From: Deinococcus sp. YIM 77859
GTDB taxonomy: Bacteria; Deinococcota; Deinococci; Deinococcales; Deinococcaceae
Reading direction: 5' to 3'
Assembly (NCBI RefSeq): GCF_000745175.1
Contig: NZ_JQNI01000002.1
Location: forward strand, 124,001-188,000
DNA: 64,000 nt
The number at the start of each line of letters is the position of its first letter. Within the stretch, counting starts at the first letter, position 1. Below are positions 47,774 to 62,162 of this stretch, piece by piece. The translations under genes and the position numbers were made by a program. The notes below the pieces were generated by a model. That model had not been told where the DNA came from. It was given only the letters and a program-made list of their open reading frames with translations, and made no database searches.

Positions 47774-48129
47774 GGAGTCTCCTGCGGCTACCCCAAAAGG
47801 AGTAGCCGGGGGTGGATTGTGGGGGTGAAGAAGCTGCGGGCGTTCTGGTTCCCGGCTGCCGAGAGCCTAAAGATCCTCCATGGGGGATTTCTGTGGGAAG
47901 TGCCCTCTTCTTCTCATCTTCAGCCCTCCTGGCGCGGCCACGGCCCCTGTTCCTCTATGGCTTGCTCCCTTTGGCAGCATACTTTTTAGATGAGCGAAGT
48001 TCTAACTCTCTCACTTTCTCTCTCATGATAAGTCTACGGAGAGGGGCCTCTCTGGGACGCCAGTGGGGGGTTTTGGGGGCAAAAACGCAAAGGTTTGTGA
48101 CATTTTTTACGTTAGGAGTCACAACGAGC
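47774..48129 (-). promoter_or_regulatory. Structured leader of the 3D gene, possible ydaO-type c-di-AMP riboswitch
   Basis: Read on the minus strand, the leader shows in order: a long-range stem CTCATCT/AGATGAG (47988-47994 with 47913-47919), GAGGAACAGGGGCC, GGGCTGAAGA, AGGGCACTTCCC and AGAACGCCCGCAGCTTC. These resemble, in the right order, the conserved blocks of ydaO-yuaA riboswitches (GAGGAACxGGGG, GGGUGAAUC, AGGG..CCUUC, GAACCCGxCAGCU), though the last two blocks are further apart than usual. A 7-bp hairpin (47785-47808) sits just before the ribosome site. No protein gene is seen in this gap. Confidence 0.3.
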
Positions 48130-48166
48130 GCGGGGGAGAAGGCGTTGGCGTGCCTTTCTCCCCCGC
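48130..48166. terminator. Strong hairpin downstream of ftsI
   Basis: GCGGGGGAGAAGGC (48130-48143) pairs with GCCTTTCTCCCCCGC (48152-48166), with one bulged base and an 8-nt loop. There is no T-run. The position 67 nt beyond the ftsI stop suggests transcription ends here. Confidence 0.55.
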
Positions 48167-48232
48167 TTGGGCTCGGTAGTTCTCAGAGTGTTCTTAGAAA
48201 GAGCTGCTCTCTGCGCGTTGAGGGCCGGGAGC

Positions 48233-49585
48233 CTACTGGGACTTTTCCTTGGGCTGCGGTTCCTCTTGCGGGGCGGTCGCCCAGCGGGAAAGGATTTCCG
48301 AGGCGATTTCACGGTAGATGGGAGCAGCGAGCTGTGAGCCGTGGTAGCCGATCTTGGCGCCGTGAACCATCACCGCGACGGTGACGCGCGGCGCGTCCGC
48401 CGGGAAGAACCCCGCGAAGACACTGTCGTACAGGTTGCGCGTATACCCCTGGGCACCCGCGACCTGTGCCGTCCCGGTCTTCCCGGCCAGCGCGTACCCT
48501 TTCAGACCTGCGGCATGGGGAATGCCTTCCTCGATCACAGCCTGGAGCATCTCCCGGGTCACCCGGGCCGTCTGGGGCCGCAGCACCTCATGGCGCTGTC
48601 CTGCGCTTTCGCCCTCGACCAGGCGGGGCGACACATACAGGCCGTCGTTGGCGAGGGCGTTGTAGGCGGCGGCCAGTTGCAGGGTGGTGCTGCTCATGCC
48701 TTGTCCGAAGGCATTGGTGGCCCGCACGAGATCATCCCACCGGCGCAGAGGCTGAAGTTTTCCGGTGCTCGTCATCACCGTGGGGATGTCCACGTAGTCT
48801 CCGAACCCGTAGCGGCTCAGGTAACCGCGCATTTTTTCGGGTGCAAAGTGCTCCACGATATGACTCATGCCTACGTTGCTGCTGTAACGCAGGATCTGCC
48901 GGGTGGTGAGCTGCCGGGGGTGGGCGACCGCGTCCCCAATGGTGCTTCCCCAGCGCCCCCCCACGTAGCGGCGCATCGGCGTGTCGTACACCGTGTCGGG
49001 TGTGGTCAGCCCCTCGTTGATGGCCGCCGCCACCACCAGCCCCTTGACGGTCGAGCCCGGCTCAAAGACGTCGAGGAAGGGCCGGTTGCGCCGCGCTTCT
49101 GGGCTGTAGTCTCGCCAGTTGTTGGGATCAAAGGGCGGGTAACTGGCTGCTGCCAGCACCTTGCCGGTGCGGGTTTCCAGCACCACCACCGAGCCGTACT
49201 CGCCCTTGTGCTTGGGTACGGCTTCGGCCAGGGCCGCCTCGGCCGTCGCCTGCACGCCGGGATCAAGGGTGAGCTTGAGATTTTGTCCGGCAGCCAGGGC
49301 GCGGTTGTAGGCGTACTCCAGCCCCTCCAGCCCCTCGGTCGCGCCCATCATGCCGATCACCTGACCGGCCAGCTTCCCCTGGGGGTAGACCCGTTGGCCG
49401 TTCACCGAGCGAGCGAGGACCGTACCGTCGCGAGCAACGATCGTGCCGCGAGCCTGCATCGCCGTGCGCTTCACGCCCTGCGGCACGTTCCATTCGAGCT
49501 GTGCATAGGCCCATACCAGCGTCAGGAACAGCAGCAGCGCCACAAACTGCATGAGTCGGGAACGGTGGTGAATCTTCACTTCCAT
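48233..49585 (-). CDS. ftsI: Division-specific penicillin-binding protein FtsI (PBP3)
   Basis: A 450-residue transpeptidase: N-terminal membrane anchor (MQFVALLLFLTLVWAYAQL), a short PBP dimer region (ARGTIVARDGTVLARSVNG) and a transpeptidase domain with SxxK in EPGSTVKG, SxN in YSSNVG and KTG in AGKTGTAQ. It crosslinks septal peptidoglycan. It is somewhat short for FtsI because the pedestal domain is reduced. It overlaps ftsL by 10 nt and is the last gene of this division cluster; no murE or mraY follows. Confidence 0.9.
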   Translation of the reverse strand: MEVKIHHRSRLMQFVALLLFLTLVWAYAQLEWNVPQGVKRTAMQARGTIVARDGTVLARSVNGQRVYPQGKLAGQVIGMMGATEGLEGLEYAYNRALAAGQNLKLTLDPGVQATAEAALAEAVPKHKGEYGSVVVLETRTGKVLAAASYPPFDPNNWRDYSPEARRNRPFLDVFEPGSTVKGLVVAAAINEGLTTPDTVYDTPMRRYVGGRWGSTIGDAVAHPRQLTTRQILRYSSNVGMSHIVEHFAPEKMRGYLSRYGFGDYVDIPTVMTSTGKLQPLRRWDDLVRATNAFGQGMSSTTLQLAAAYNALANDGLYVSPRLVEGESAGQRHEVLRPQTARVTREMLQAVIEEGIPHAAGLKGYALAGKTGTAQVAGAQGYTRNLYDSVFAGFFPADAPRVTVAVMVHGAKIGYHGSQLAAPIYREIASEILSRWATAPQEEPQPKEKSQ

Positions 49586-49935
49586 TCGGTCTTTACCTCC
49601 AGGGTGCTTCGGGCAGAGAGGGGCGCGGGGGCGGGCACGCCGGTGATGTCCTGGGTGGTTTTGGGGGCCTCGGCAAAGCGCCGCATCCCGTTGTGTAGTG
49701 CCCAGTCGCGGATGCGTTGGGGATTGGTGAGCGCCTGAACGCGCAGCTCGAGTTCGTCGCGCTCGTTGAGCAGGGCCGCTTCCCGGTCCTGGGCGGCGCG
49801 CAGGGTGGGGCGCACGTCTTGGGTGAAGAAGCGGGCCCCTACCAGCGTCAGGGCCAGCACCAGATAGATGGACACGTAGCGAATGGCCCGTGCCCGCCAG
49901 GTGGCGATGCTGAGGTCAACGCGCGGCAGCATCAC
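49576..49935 (-). CDS. ftsL: FtsL-like cell-division protein
   Basis: A 119-residue bitopic protein between rsmH and ftsI, the standard place for ftsL. A membrane span (YVSIYLVLALTLVGARFF) is followed by a coiled coil (AAQDREAALLNERDELELRVQALTNPQRIRDWALHNGM). Sequence identity in FtsL is always low; the call rests on position, span and coiled coil. Overlaps rsmH by 4 nt. Confidence 0.8.
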   Translation of the reverse strand: MMLPRVDLSIATWRARAIRYVSIYLVLALTLVGARFFTQDVRPTLRAAQDREAALLNERDELELRVQALTNPQRIRDWALHNGMRRFAEAPKTTQDITGVPAPAPLSARSTLEVKTEWK

Positions 49936-50849
49936 CCCGTCACCTCCGTGGTCTCCTCCGGGGCCACCTTCTCGGCGGCGCGCAGCTTGGCGCTGCGGGC
50001 GCGTGGGTTGCGGGCCTGTTCCTCTTCGGTGGCCTCGACGGGCCGTTTGGTCAGGGGCCGGAGGGTAGAGCTCGCGCGCAGGAAGCGTTTGACGATGCGG
50101 TCTTCCAGCGAGTGAAAGGAGATCACCGCGAGGCGACCCCCCGGCGTCAGCAGCGCCTCCGCCGCTTGGAGGCCGTCCCGCAGCGCTCCTAGCTCGTCGT
50201 TCACATACACCCGCAGCGCCTGGAAGGTTCGGCGCGCCGGGTGAATGCCCTTGGAAAAGCCCGGATAGGCCCGTTTGATGACCGAAGCGAGCTGTGCGGT
50301 GGTTTCGATGGGGGCATGTTCCCGCGCCTGCACGATGCCCCGCGCGATTCGGCGCGAGTGGCGTTCCTCGCCGTACTCGTAGATGATCGAAGCGAGTTCC
50401 GCTTCGGAGAGGGTATTGACCACATCGGCGGCACTTTGACCCGCCTGGCTCATGCGCATATCAAGCGGCGCGTCGGTGTGGTAAGAAAAGCCGCGTCCGG
50501 CGTCGTCAAGCTGAAAACTGCTGACGCCGATGTCAAGCAGGACACCGTCGACCCGCGTCACGCCCTGGCGAGCGAGCAGTTCCCGCATGTCGCGGTAGTT
50601 GCCCTCAAGCACGGTCAGTCGGGGAAGCTTCAGCGCGTGGGCGCGGCTCAGCGCATAGGGGTCTTGGTCGATGCCGTAGACCGTTGCGCCCGCTTCGAGC
50701 AGCAGCCGGGTGTGTCCGGCCCCGCCCAGGGTGCCGTCTACGATCACGCGGCCCGGCGCGGGCGCGAGGGCTTCTCGCACCTCCGAGGCCAGCACCGGGA
50801 TATGCGAGAGGGTGTCGTGGTGGGGAAGGTCGGGAGAAGCAGTATTCAT
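49932..50849 (-). CDS. rsmH: 16S rRNA m4C1402 methyltransferase
   Basis: A 305-residue RsmH (MraW). SAM motif VDGTLGGAGHTRLLL (about 37-51), later GVLLDIGVSSFQLDDAGRGFSYHTDAPLDMRM and VISFHSLEDRIVKRFL. It methylates N4 of C1402 in 16S rRNA at the P site. ATG 50849 is 5 nt after the mraZ stop; a GTG at 50858 overlapping that stop is an alternative. Confidence 0.93.
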   Translation of the reverse strand: MNTASPDLPHHDTLSHIPVLASEVREALAPAPGRVIVDGTLGGAGHTRLLLEAGATVYGIDQDPYALSRAHALKLPRLTVLEGNYRDMRELLARQGVTRVDGVLLDIGVSSFQLDDAGRGFSYHTDAPLDMRMSQAGQSAADVVNTLSEAELASIIYEYGEERHSRRIARGIVQAREHAPIETTAQLASVIKRAYPGFSKGIHPARRTFQALRVYVNDELGALRDGLQAAEALLTPGGRLAVISFHSLEDRIVKRFLRASSTLRPLTKRPVEATEEEQARNPRARSAKLRAAEKVAPEETTEVTG

Positions 50850-50854
50850 GGTGA

Positions 50855-51283
<429 letters not shown>

Positions 51284-51300
51284 TGCGCTCCTCCCCGTCC

Positions 51301-51334
51301 GCGTCCCTCTGCCGGTCAGACCGGAGAGGGACGC
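51301..51334 (-). promoter_or_regulatory. Large hairpin in the mraZ 5' leader
   Basis: GCGTCCCTCT/AGAGGGACGC (10 bp) encloses CCGGTC-A-GACCGG (6 bp), with a single bulged G. The whole 34-nt element ends 2-5 nt upstream of the mraZ ribosome site. It may protect the mRNA end or control initiation. Confidence 0.6.
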
Positions 51335-51384
51335 GGAAAGCAGCCCACGTACGCACGGTGGGCGCCGTTTCGGGCTGTGCGGCG

Positions 51385-51390
51385 AGTGTA
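51385..51390 (-). promoter_or_regulatory. -10 box of the mraZ promoter
   Basis: On the minus strand TACACT, giving a leader of about 95 nt that carries the hairpin. The MraZ-box repeats start about 20 bp upstream, where the -35 would be. Confidence 0.5.
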
Positions 51391-51407
51391 ACAGCCCAGC
51401 TCAGCAT

Positions 51408-51468
51408 TTACCACCGTTCCCCACTTTTTCCCCCGCTTTTCCACCCTGGCCTCCTCTTTTTCCCACCA
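51408..51468 (-). promoter_or_regulatory. MraZ-box repeat array
   Basis: On the minus strand TGGT, TGGGG, GGGGA and TGGA units recur at exact 10-bp steps (anchors at 51413, 51423, 51433, 51443), with one more TGGGA near 51465. MraZ is known to bind TGGGN repeats spaced by one helical turn, upstream of mraZ itself. Confidence 0.6.
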
Positions 51469-51625
51469 GCTTTCCCCGAACACCCGGAGGCTTGCGCGCG
51501 CCTCTTGCAAAAAAAGTGGTCCAGCACGCCTTTTTTGGGGTGAGGAGGTGGGGAGTGACCCTGCGCTTTCCCACCGCGCACGGGGTGGGACAAACCCCCA
51601 CCCGGCTTCCCCGTAGCCTCGGTTT

Positions 51626-51988
51626 ATGCGAAGCCTGAATGCCACAGCAGCCGGAGCGCTCCTGGCAGCCCTGGGGGTCGCCCTGGGGGCTTTTGGCGCC
51701 CATGCCCTCAAAGGCCGCCTGGACCCGGCCATGCTCGCCAACTTTGAGACCGGCGTGCGCTATCAGATGTACGCTGCCCTCGCGCTGCTCGTCCTGGGCA
51801 CGCACCCTGCGCAGCGCCGCGCACCGCTCCTCCTGCTCGGGGGCAGCCTGATCTTTAGCGGCACCCTCTATGTGCTCGCGCTTGGTGGCGCCCGCTGGTG
51901 GGGAGCGGTCACACCGGTGGGAGGACTCCTGCTGATCGCGGGCTTTGTGACGGCGGCCTTGGACGCCAAGAGGGCGCAGAACCGCTAG
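51626..51988 (+). CDS. DUF423 family membrane protein
   Basis: A 120-residue protein with four hydrophobic helices and the DUF423 signature LGAFGAHALKGRL followed by NFETGVRYQMYAALALLVLG. Function of the family is unknown. TAGCCT lies 6 nt before the ATG. Ends just before the shared hairpin and the 3' end of rnpB. Confidence 0.85.
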   Translation: MRSLNATAAGALLAALGVALGAFGAHALKGRLDPAMLANFETGVRYQMYAALALLVLGTHPAQRRAPLLLLGGSLIFSGTLYVLALGGARWWGAVTPVGGLLLIAGFVTAALDAKRAQNR

Positions 51989-51994
51989 TGAGGA

Positions 51995-52028
51995 GAGCGG
52001 CCGCCCCCCGTGTCGGGGAGAGCCGCTC
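51995..52028. terminator. Bidirectional hairpin between DUF423 gene and rnpB
   Basis: GAGCGGC (51995-52001) pairs with GCCGCTC (52022-52028), with an inner CCCCG/CGGGG stem. It stands between the ends of two converging transcripts. Confidence 0.65.
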
Positions 52029-52039
52029 TGCCGGTAGGG

Positions 52040-52473
<434 letters not shown>

Positions 52474-52537
52474 CAGACAGTGTAGCAAAGAGCAAGGGGC
52501 CAGGGACCCATGTTGGAGGCTTGTGCGTCTCTTTCGG

Positions 52538-53299
52538 TCACCCCCACCGCGAAAGCATCTCCCGCTCGGCCTGCTGCCACAGACGGCGAGGGACCTGCGC
52601 CGGGTGGAGGAGAGCCCGGAGGTCACTGGACGAAAGCTCGCGGTACTCGCCGGGGGAGAGGTCACCCAGCCACAGGCCGCCGATTCGGTAGCGCAGCAGG
52701 CGGGTGACGGGGTGGCCGATCGCGGCCAGCATCCGCCGAACCTGCCGGTTGCGGCCCTCGCCCAGCGTGACGAACGCGCCGCCCCGCGCGGGTTGCACGT
52801 CCAGGGCGCGAGCCGGGCCGTCGTCGAGCTCGACCCCTTCCAGGAGGGCGCGCAGTTCGGCGGGTGTGGGGTCGTGGTTCCCCGCCGTCCAGGCGCGGTA
52901 CGCCTTTTCATGGCCGTAGCGGGGGTGCGTGAGCGTGAGCGTGAGCTGGCCGTCGTTGGTGAGCAGCAGCAGCCCCTCGGAATCCTTGTCGAGCCGTCCA
53001 ACCGGATGCAGGCCGGGCACGGGCGGCATGGCAGACAGCACGTTTCGCCGCCCGTACTCGTCGCGGGCGGTGGTCACGTAGCCCACCGGCTTATACAGCA
53101 GAAAGGTGACGCTGGGACGCTCCTCCGCCCCGACCAGCGTGCCGTCCACGCGCACCTCGTCCTCGGGTGTGACGGTGCGTCCCAGGGTGGCGACCTCGCC
53201 GTTAACCGTCACGCGGCCTGCCGTGATCAGCGCCTCAGCGGCGCGGCGCGAGGCGATCCCGGCGCGGGCAAGCCGTTTTTGCAGGCGTTCTCCGCTCAT
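52538..53299 (-). CDS. RsuA/RluB-type pseudouridine synthase
   Basis: A 253-residue enzyme: S4 domain (MSGERLQKRLARAGIASRRAAEALI) then the synthase domain with the catalytic aspartate in PVGRLDKDSEGLLLLTNDG and the LxxGRNRQVRRML motif. It isomerises a uridine in rRNA; RluB (23S U2605) or RsuA/RluE specificity cannot be told from sequence. The start overlaps the preceding membrane-protein gene by 4 nt. Confidence 0.9.
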   Translation of the reverse strand: MSGERLQKRLARAGIASRRAAEALITAGRVTVNGEVATLGRTVTPEDEVRVDGTLVGAEERPSVTFLLYKPVGYVTTARDEYGRRNVLSAMPPVPGLHPVGRLDKDSEGLLLLTNDGQLTLTLTHPRYGHEKAYRAWTAGNHDPTPAELRALLEGVELDDGPARALDVQPARGGAFVTLGEGRNRQVRRMLAAIGHPVTRLLRYRIGGLWLGDLSPGEYRELSSSDLRALLHPAQVPRRLWQQAEREMLSRWG

Positions 53300-53667
53300 G
53301 GGCGGCTCCGGGGGGAAGGCGCGGTGAGGATGCCCACCACAGCGAGCAGGGCCAGCACCAACGACACCCCCAGCATCAGGGCGCGGACGGCGGAGGGCAG
53401 CACATCTGCGAGCCGCAGTGCGGGAGGAACCAGCGCGGCGACGGTCAGCAGATTCCCGGCGGCCAGGGCAAAGGCGCTCGGACCGTTGGGCCGAGCACTG
53501 GCCACCAACAGGAACGCGCCCCAGGCCACCAGCAGGCCCCCGGCCCAGCGGGCCAGCCACAGCGGCGATACACCCAGGAGGGTTCCAGCGCCCGGTGGAA
53601 GGAAGTACAGAAACAGCCCGACCGGCAAGAACACCAAGGCGGTTAACCAGAACGCGGCGCGCAACAC
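53296..53667 (-). CDS. Four-span membrane protein, unknown
   Basis: A GTG start 6 nt after TACACT; 123 residues with four hydrophobic helices (FWLTALVFLPVGLFLYFL, WAGGLLVAWGAFLLVAS, AAGNLLTVAALVPPALRL, LMLGVSLVLALLAVVGIL). No family recognised. Cotranscribed with the pseudouridine synthase through a 4-nt overlap. Confidence 0.65.
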   Translation of the reverse strand: MLRAAFWLTALVFLPVGLFLYFLPPGAGTLLGVSPLWLARWAGGLLVAWGAFLLVASARPNGPSAFALAAGNLLTVAALVPPALRLADVLPSAVRALMLGVSLVLALLAVVGILTAPSPRSRP

Positions 53668-53777
53668 CTGCGCAGTGTACGCGTGTCGAGGGCCGAGGGC
53701 GGAGGATAGAACGCCAGAAAAGCAGAGCGTGGTGGCTCCCTGCGCTTTGTCCTCTGTCCTCTGCTAGCCTGCCCCCG

Positions 53778-54710
53778 ATGCCCGTCATCCCCGTGGACAA
53801 ACCCCTGGGCCTGACCTCTCACGATGTCGTGAACCGGGCGCGGCGCGCGCTGGGCACCCGGCGCGTGGGGCATACCGGCACCCTCGATCCGCTGGCCACC
53901 GGGGTGCTGGTGCTGTGTGTGGACGACTCCACCAAGCTCGTGCAGTTTATGGAGGCCGACAGCAAGGACTACCTCGCCTGGATCGCTCTGGGCGCGGGCA
54001 CGCCGACGCTGGACGCCGAGGGACCGGTGACGGAGGCTGTGCCCGTCACACCTCCTGACGAGGGTACCGTCCGCGAGGTACTGAGCGGCTTCCTGGGGCC
54101 GCAGGCGCAGGTGCCCCCGCAGTACAGCGCCCTTCAGGTGGGGGGCCAGCGGGCGTATGCGGTGGCACGGGCCGGGGGTCAACTCGACCTGCCCGCTCGC
54201 AACGTGACCATTCACGCGCTGGACCTGCTGAGCGTGTCCTCCAGCGTGCAGGAGGCTCCCCGCGCCTTTTCCCCTGGCCTCGAGGGCTGGCGTCCGGATC
54301 CGAACGGACGCACCTTTGACTTGCCGCCACCATTGGGCGACTTTCCCACCCTGCTCGTGCGGGCCAGCGTGGGCAGCGGGACCTACCTGCGCTCGCTGGC
54401 GCGGGATGTGGGGGCGGCGCTGGGGGTGCCTGCCCACCTGGCGGGCCTGGTCCGCACCCGTGTGGGCCGCTTTGGTCTCGCCGGGAGCGTCCGCGTGGAG
54501 GATCTGGCCGAAGCGGAAGGCCTCCCCGACCTCGCCGCCCTCGATTTTCCGCGCATCGAGGCGGACGAGCAGCTCGCCCGCGCCCTGCGGCAGGGCAAGC
54601 GCCCACCGTCGGGGGTGGTCGGGCGGCACGTCGTCACGCGGGGCGGCGCGCTGGTGGCCGTGGTGGACGGGAACGGCGAGGAACTGCGGGTGGTGCGGGC
54701 CTGGGCGTGA
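53778..54710 (+). CDS. truB: tRNA pseudouridine-55 synthase
   Basis: A 310-residue TruB that makes Psi55 in the T-loop of tRNA. Catalytic aspartate in GHTGTLDPLATG (about D39); KSPGxTS-equivalent DKPLGLTSHDVVN; PQYSALQVGGQRAYAVARAG and the GTYLRSLARDVG motif. TAGCCT is 7 nt before the ATG. Confidence 0.93.
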   Translation: MPVIPVDKPLGLTSHDVVNRARRALGTRRVGHTGTLDPLATGVLVLCVDDSTKLVQFMEADSKDYLAWIALGAGTPTLDAEGPVTEAVPVTPPDEGTVREVLSGFLGPQAQVPPQYSALQVGGQRAYAVARAGGQLDLPARNVTIHALDLLSVSSSVQEAPRAFSPGLEGWRPDPNGRTFDLPPPLGDFPTLLVRASVGSGTYLRSLARDVGAALGVPAHLAGLVRTRVGRFGLAGSVRVEDLAEAEGLPDLAALDFPRIEADEQLARALRQGKRPPSGVVGRHVVTRGGALVAVVDGNGEELRVVRAWA

Positions 54711-54713
54711 AGG

Positions 54714-56165
<1,452 letters not shown>

Positions 56166-56237
56166 GACAGGCAGTGTAGCGGGGAAGTGCCCGGGGACCC
56201 TGCCGAGCGGTGAACGCCGTGTGCTGGGACCGCCCTT

Positions 56238-56768
56238 TTAGCCCCTGAGCAGGTGCGCGAAGTCTGCCCCTTCCAGCGGAGGAAGGTCTTCCAGGCTGGT
56301 CAAACCGAATTCCAGCAGGAACCGTTCTGTGGTGCCGTACAGCAGCGGTTGTCCGACCGCGGGACTGCGGCCCACCACCTTCACGAGTTCCCGTTCCTGA
56401 AGGGTGACGATGCTGCTGGCGCTGCCCCCGCGCATCGCCTCGATCTCCGCCCGGGTGACGGGCTGCCGGTAGGCGATCACGGCCAGGACCTCCAGCGCGG
56501 CCGCACTCAGCGGCGGTAGTGGCGGCGGCGCGAGCAGCGGGGCGAGGTGGGCGGCGAGAGCGGGCGGCACCACCAGCCGGTAACCGCCGGCCACCGCCTC
56601 CACCTCAAAGCCCAGCTCGGCTTCCCGCAGGGAGCGGGCAAAAGCTTCGGTGGCCCGCACCGCCGCTTCTTCGGGCAGGCCCAGCATGTCCGCCAGCTCA
56701 CGCCGGGTGATGGGCCGCCCAGCAGCGAGGAGCGCCGCGCCGATCAGGGCCTGTGCCGTGGGTGTCAC
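56238..56768 (-). CDS. scpB: Segregation and condensation protein B
   Basis: A 176-residue ScpB with two winged-helix domains: ALIGAALLAAGRPITRRELADMLGLPEEA and ALEVLAVIAYRQPVTRAEIEAMRGGSASSIVTLQERELVKVVGR, ending LLYGTTERFLLEFGLTSLEDLPPL. It works with ScpA and SMC in chromosome condensation. GTG start overlaps the preceding stop (GTGA). Confidence 0.92.
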   Translation of the reverse strand: MTPTAQALIGAALLAAGRPITRRELADMLGLPEEAAVRATEAFARSLREAELGFEVEAVAGGYRLVVPPALAAHLAPLLAPPPLPPLSAAALEVLAVIAYRQPVTRAEIEAMRGGSASSIVTLQERELVKVVGRSPAVGQPLLYGTTERFLLEFGLTSLEDLPPLEGADFAHLLRG

Positions 56769-57370
56769 CGCGCCGCCCCGCGAAGCTGCTCCTGCAGCAC
56801 GGCGGCGGGGAGGGCACCCTCGCGCAGCACCTCCAGCTCATGTCCACGGACGCGCACGACCGTGCTGGCCAGACCCTGCGCGGGTACGCCGCCATCCGGC
56901 AGCAGGAGGGGCGTGAGGCCGTAGGCCTGCGCCTCCGCGAAGCTTCGCGCGGCGGGCCGCCCGCTGGGGTTTAGGCTGGTGGTTGCAAGCAGGCCGCCGC
57001 AGGCTCGCAGCAGGGCCAGCGCCACAGGATGATCGGGAACCCGCAGGCCCACCCAGCCTCCCGGCGCGAGGTCCGGCGGGCAGGCGGGGCTGGCGGGCAG
57101 CACGAGGGTGAGCGGTCCCGGCCACAGCGGCGCGAGGGCGTCAAAGGCCGTGTCCCCGCGCGTAAGCGTGCGGGCGGTGGCAGCATCCACGCACGACACC
57201 TGAACCGGTTTGTCCGGCTCACGGCCTTTGACGTCATACAGTCGGGCGGCGGCGTCAGGGCGGGCGGCCAGGCCCCACACCGTCTCGGTGGGGTAGCCCA
57301 CCACGCCCCCGGCCGCGATGTGCTCGGCGGCTTTGGCGATCGCCTGTGCGATGTGTGATTGCTCCTTCAT
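56765..57370 (-). CDS. Sua5/YciO/YrdC-family protein (threonylcarbamoyl-AMP synthase type)
   Basis: A 201-residue YrdC-domain protein. GGVVGYPTETVWGLAARPD matches the nucleotide/threonine pocket start, RLYDVKGREPDKPVQV the KxR..KP region, and TTSLNPSG the SxN motif. TsaC/Sua5 makes the threonylcarbamoyl-AMP used for t6A in tRNA; YciO proteins look alike and may have other roles, so the exact member is not named. It is translationally coupled to scpB and divergent from pilC. Confidence 0.85.
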   Translation of the reverse strand: MKEQSHIAQAIAKAAEHIAAGGVVGYPTETVWGLAARPDAAARLYDVKGREPDKPVQVSCVDAATARTLTRGDTAFDALAPLWPGPLTLVLPASPACPPDLAPGGWVGLRVPDHPVALALLRACGGLLATTSLNPSGRPAARSFAEAQAYGLTPLLLPDGGVPAQGLASTVVRVRGHELEVLREGALPAAVLQEQLRGAAR

Positions 57371-57437
57371 GCGCTTTTCACCCGCCTGCCCTCCCCGTTG
57401 TAAGGGGAACGCAAGACGCCCCGAACTATACTCGCGC

Positions 57438-58660
<1,223 letters not shown>

Positions 58661-58812
58661 GCACCGTTGGAGGCACGGGAGAACTCCTCTTTCTGAAGCG
58701 TTTTCCGTCCTCGCGCGGGCTGACGGCAGTGGCGGGCTTGGGATCACCCCACAGCGCTGACGGCCGAGTACGATGGGCATCTGGGATGTCCTGGCCCAGA
58801 GGAGGAAAGCCG

Positions 58813-59556
58813 ATGCCACCAGGAGAGACGGGAGAACACCGAACTCCCCCAGGGCCCGTCGCCAGTTTTACCCTCACGCGCTATGCCGGGCGCAAGGGTG
58901 GGCTGGGCCTGGCCCGCCTGGCCCAGGACCGTCTGGTGCTCGCTCGCCAACCGGGCCTGACCTTTTGGCGCCTGCTGGGAACCGGACGGGGGCAGGACCT
59001 CACGTTGGGGGCCGACCTGCTGCGCTGGGCCCGCTTCTGCGTCTGGGCCTCACGCGAAGCCTACGAGCGCTTCGAGGACAGTCCCTGGCGCCAAGCAGAG
59101 CGGTCCTGTGCCCTCGAGACGTATACGCTGCTGCTGCGGCCCCTGCGCGCTCGTGGGACCTGGGGCGGGGTTCAGCCCCTGGGTCACCTCCCCCTGCGCG
59201 AGGAAGAGGGGGGCCCCGTGGCCGTGCTCACCCGCGGCTCGCTGCGCCTGACGCGCCTGCCTGCCTTTTGGCGTGCGGTGCCCGCCTCCCAACAGGCCTT
59301 GCACGCCCACCCCAGCCTGCTGGCCTCGGTGGGCTTCGGGGAGTTGCCCCTGCTGCGGCAGGGCACCTTTAGCCTGTGGCGGGAGATGGCCGGAGTCCGG
59401 GCCTTTGCCTACGGCTCCCCGGGGCACCGAGCTGCGATTCGCCAGACCCGCCGCCTCGGCTGGTACAGCGAGGACCTGTTCGCCCGCTTCGTGCCCCTGC
59501 AGGCCGAGGGCCTCTGGGACGGCCGCGATCCCCTCGCCGGGCTGCTGCCGCCCTGA
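58813..59556 (+). CDS. Spheroidene monooxygenase (CrtA)-like protein
   Basis: A 247-residue protein; ATG 58813 has GAGGAGGAAA upstream. The C-terminal part carries the CrtA signature: [41 protein letters not shown], with [24 protein letters not shown] in the middle. CrtA adds keto groups to acyclic carotenoids in purple bacteria. Its job in a Deinococcus, which makes deinoxanthin with a CrtO-type ketolase, is open. Confidence 0.75.
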   Translation: MPPGETGEHRTPPGPVASFTLTRYAGRKGGLGLARLAQDRLVLARQPGLTFWRLLGTGRGQDLTLGADLLRWARFCVWASREAYERFEDSPWRQAERSCALETYTLLLRPLRARGTWGGVQPLGHLPLREEEGGPVAVLTRGSLRLTRLPAFWRAVPASQQALHAHPSLLASVGFGELPLLRQGTFSLWREMAGVRAFAYGSPGHRAAIRQTRRLGWYSEDLFARFVPLQAEGLWDGRDPLAGLLPP

Positions 59557-59596
59557 GGTCGGCATACGGCGCCGCCCCGCTTCCTGGTTCCGGCCT

Positions 59597-61168
<1,572 letters not shown>

Positions 61169-61229
61169 GGGCATTCCTTTCGAGGCGGGAGGCGCTCAGG
61201 ATCAGGCGTGAGGGGTGGGGTGACGCTGC

Positions 61230-62158
<929 letters not shown>

Positions 62159-62162
<4 letters not shown>

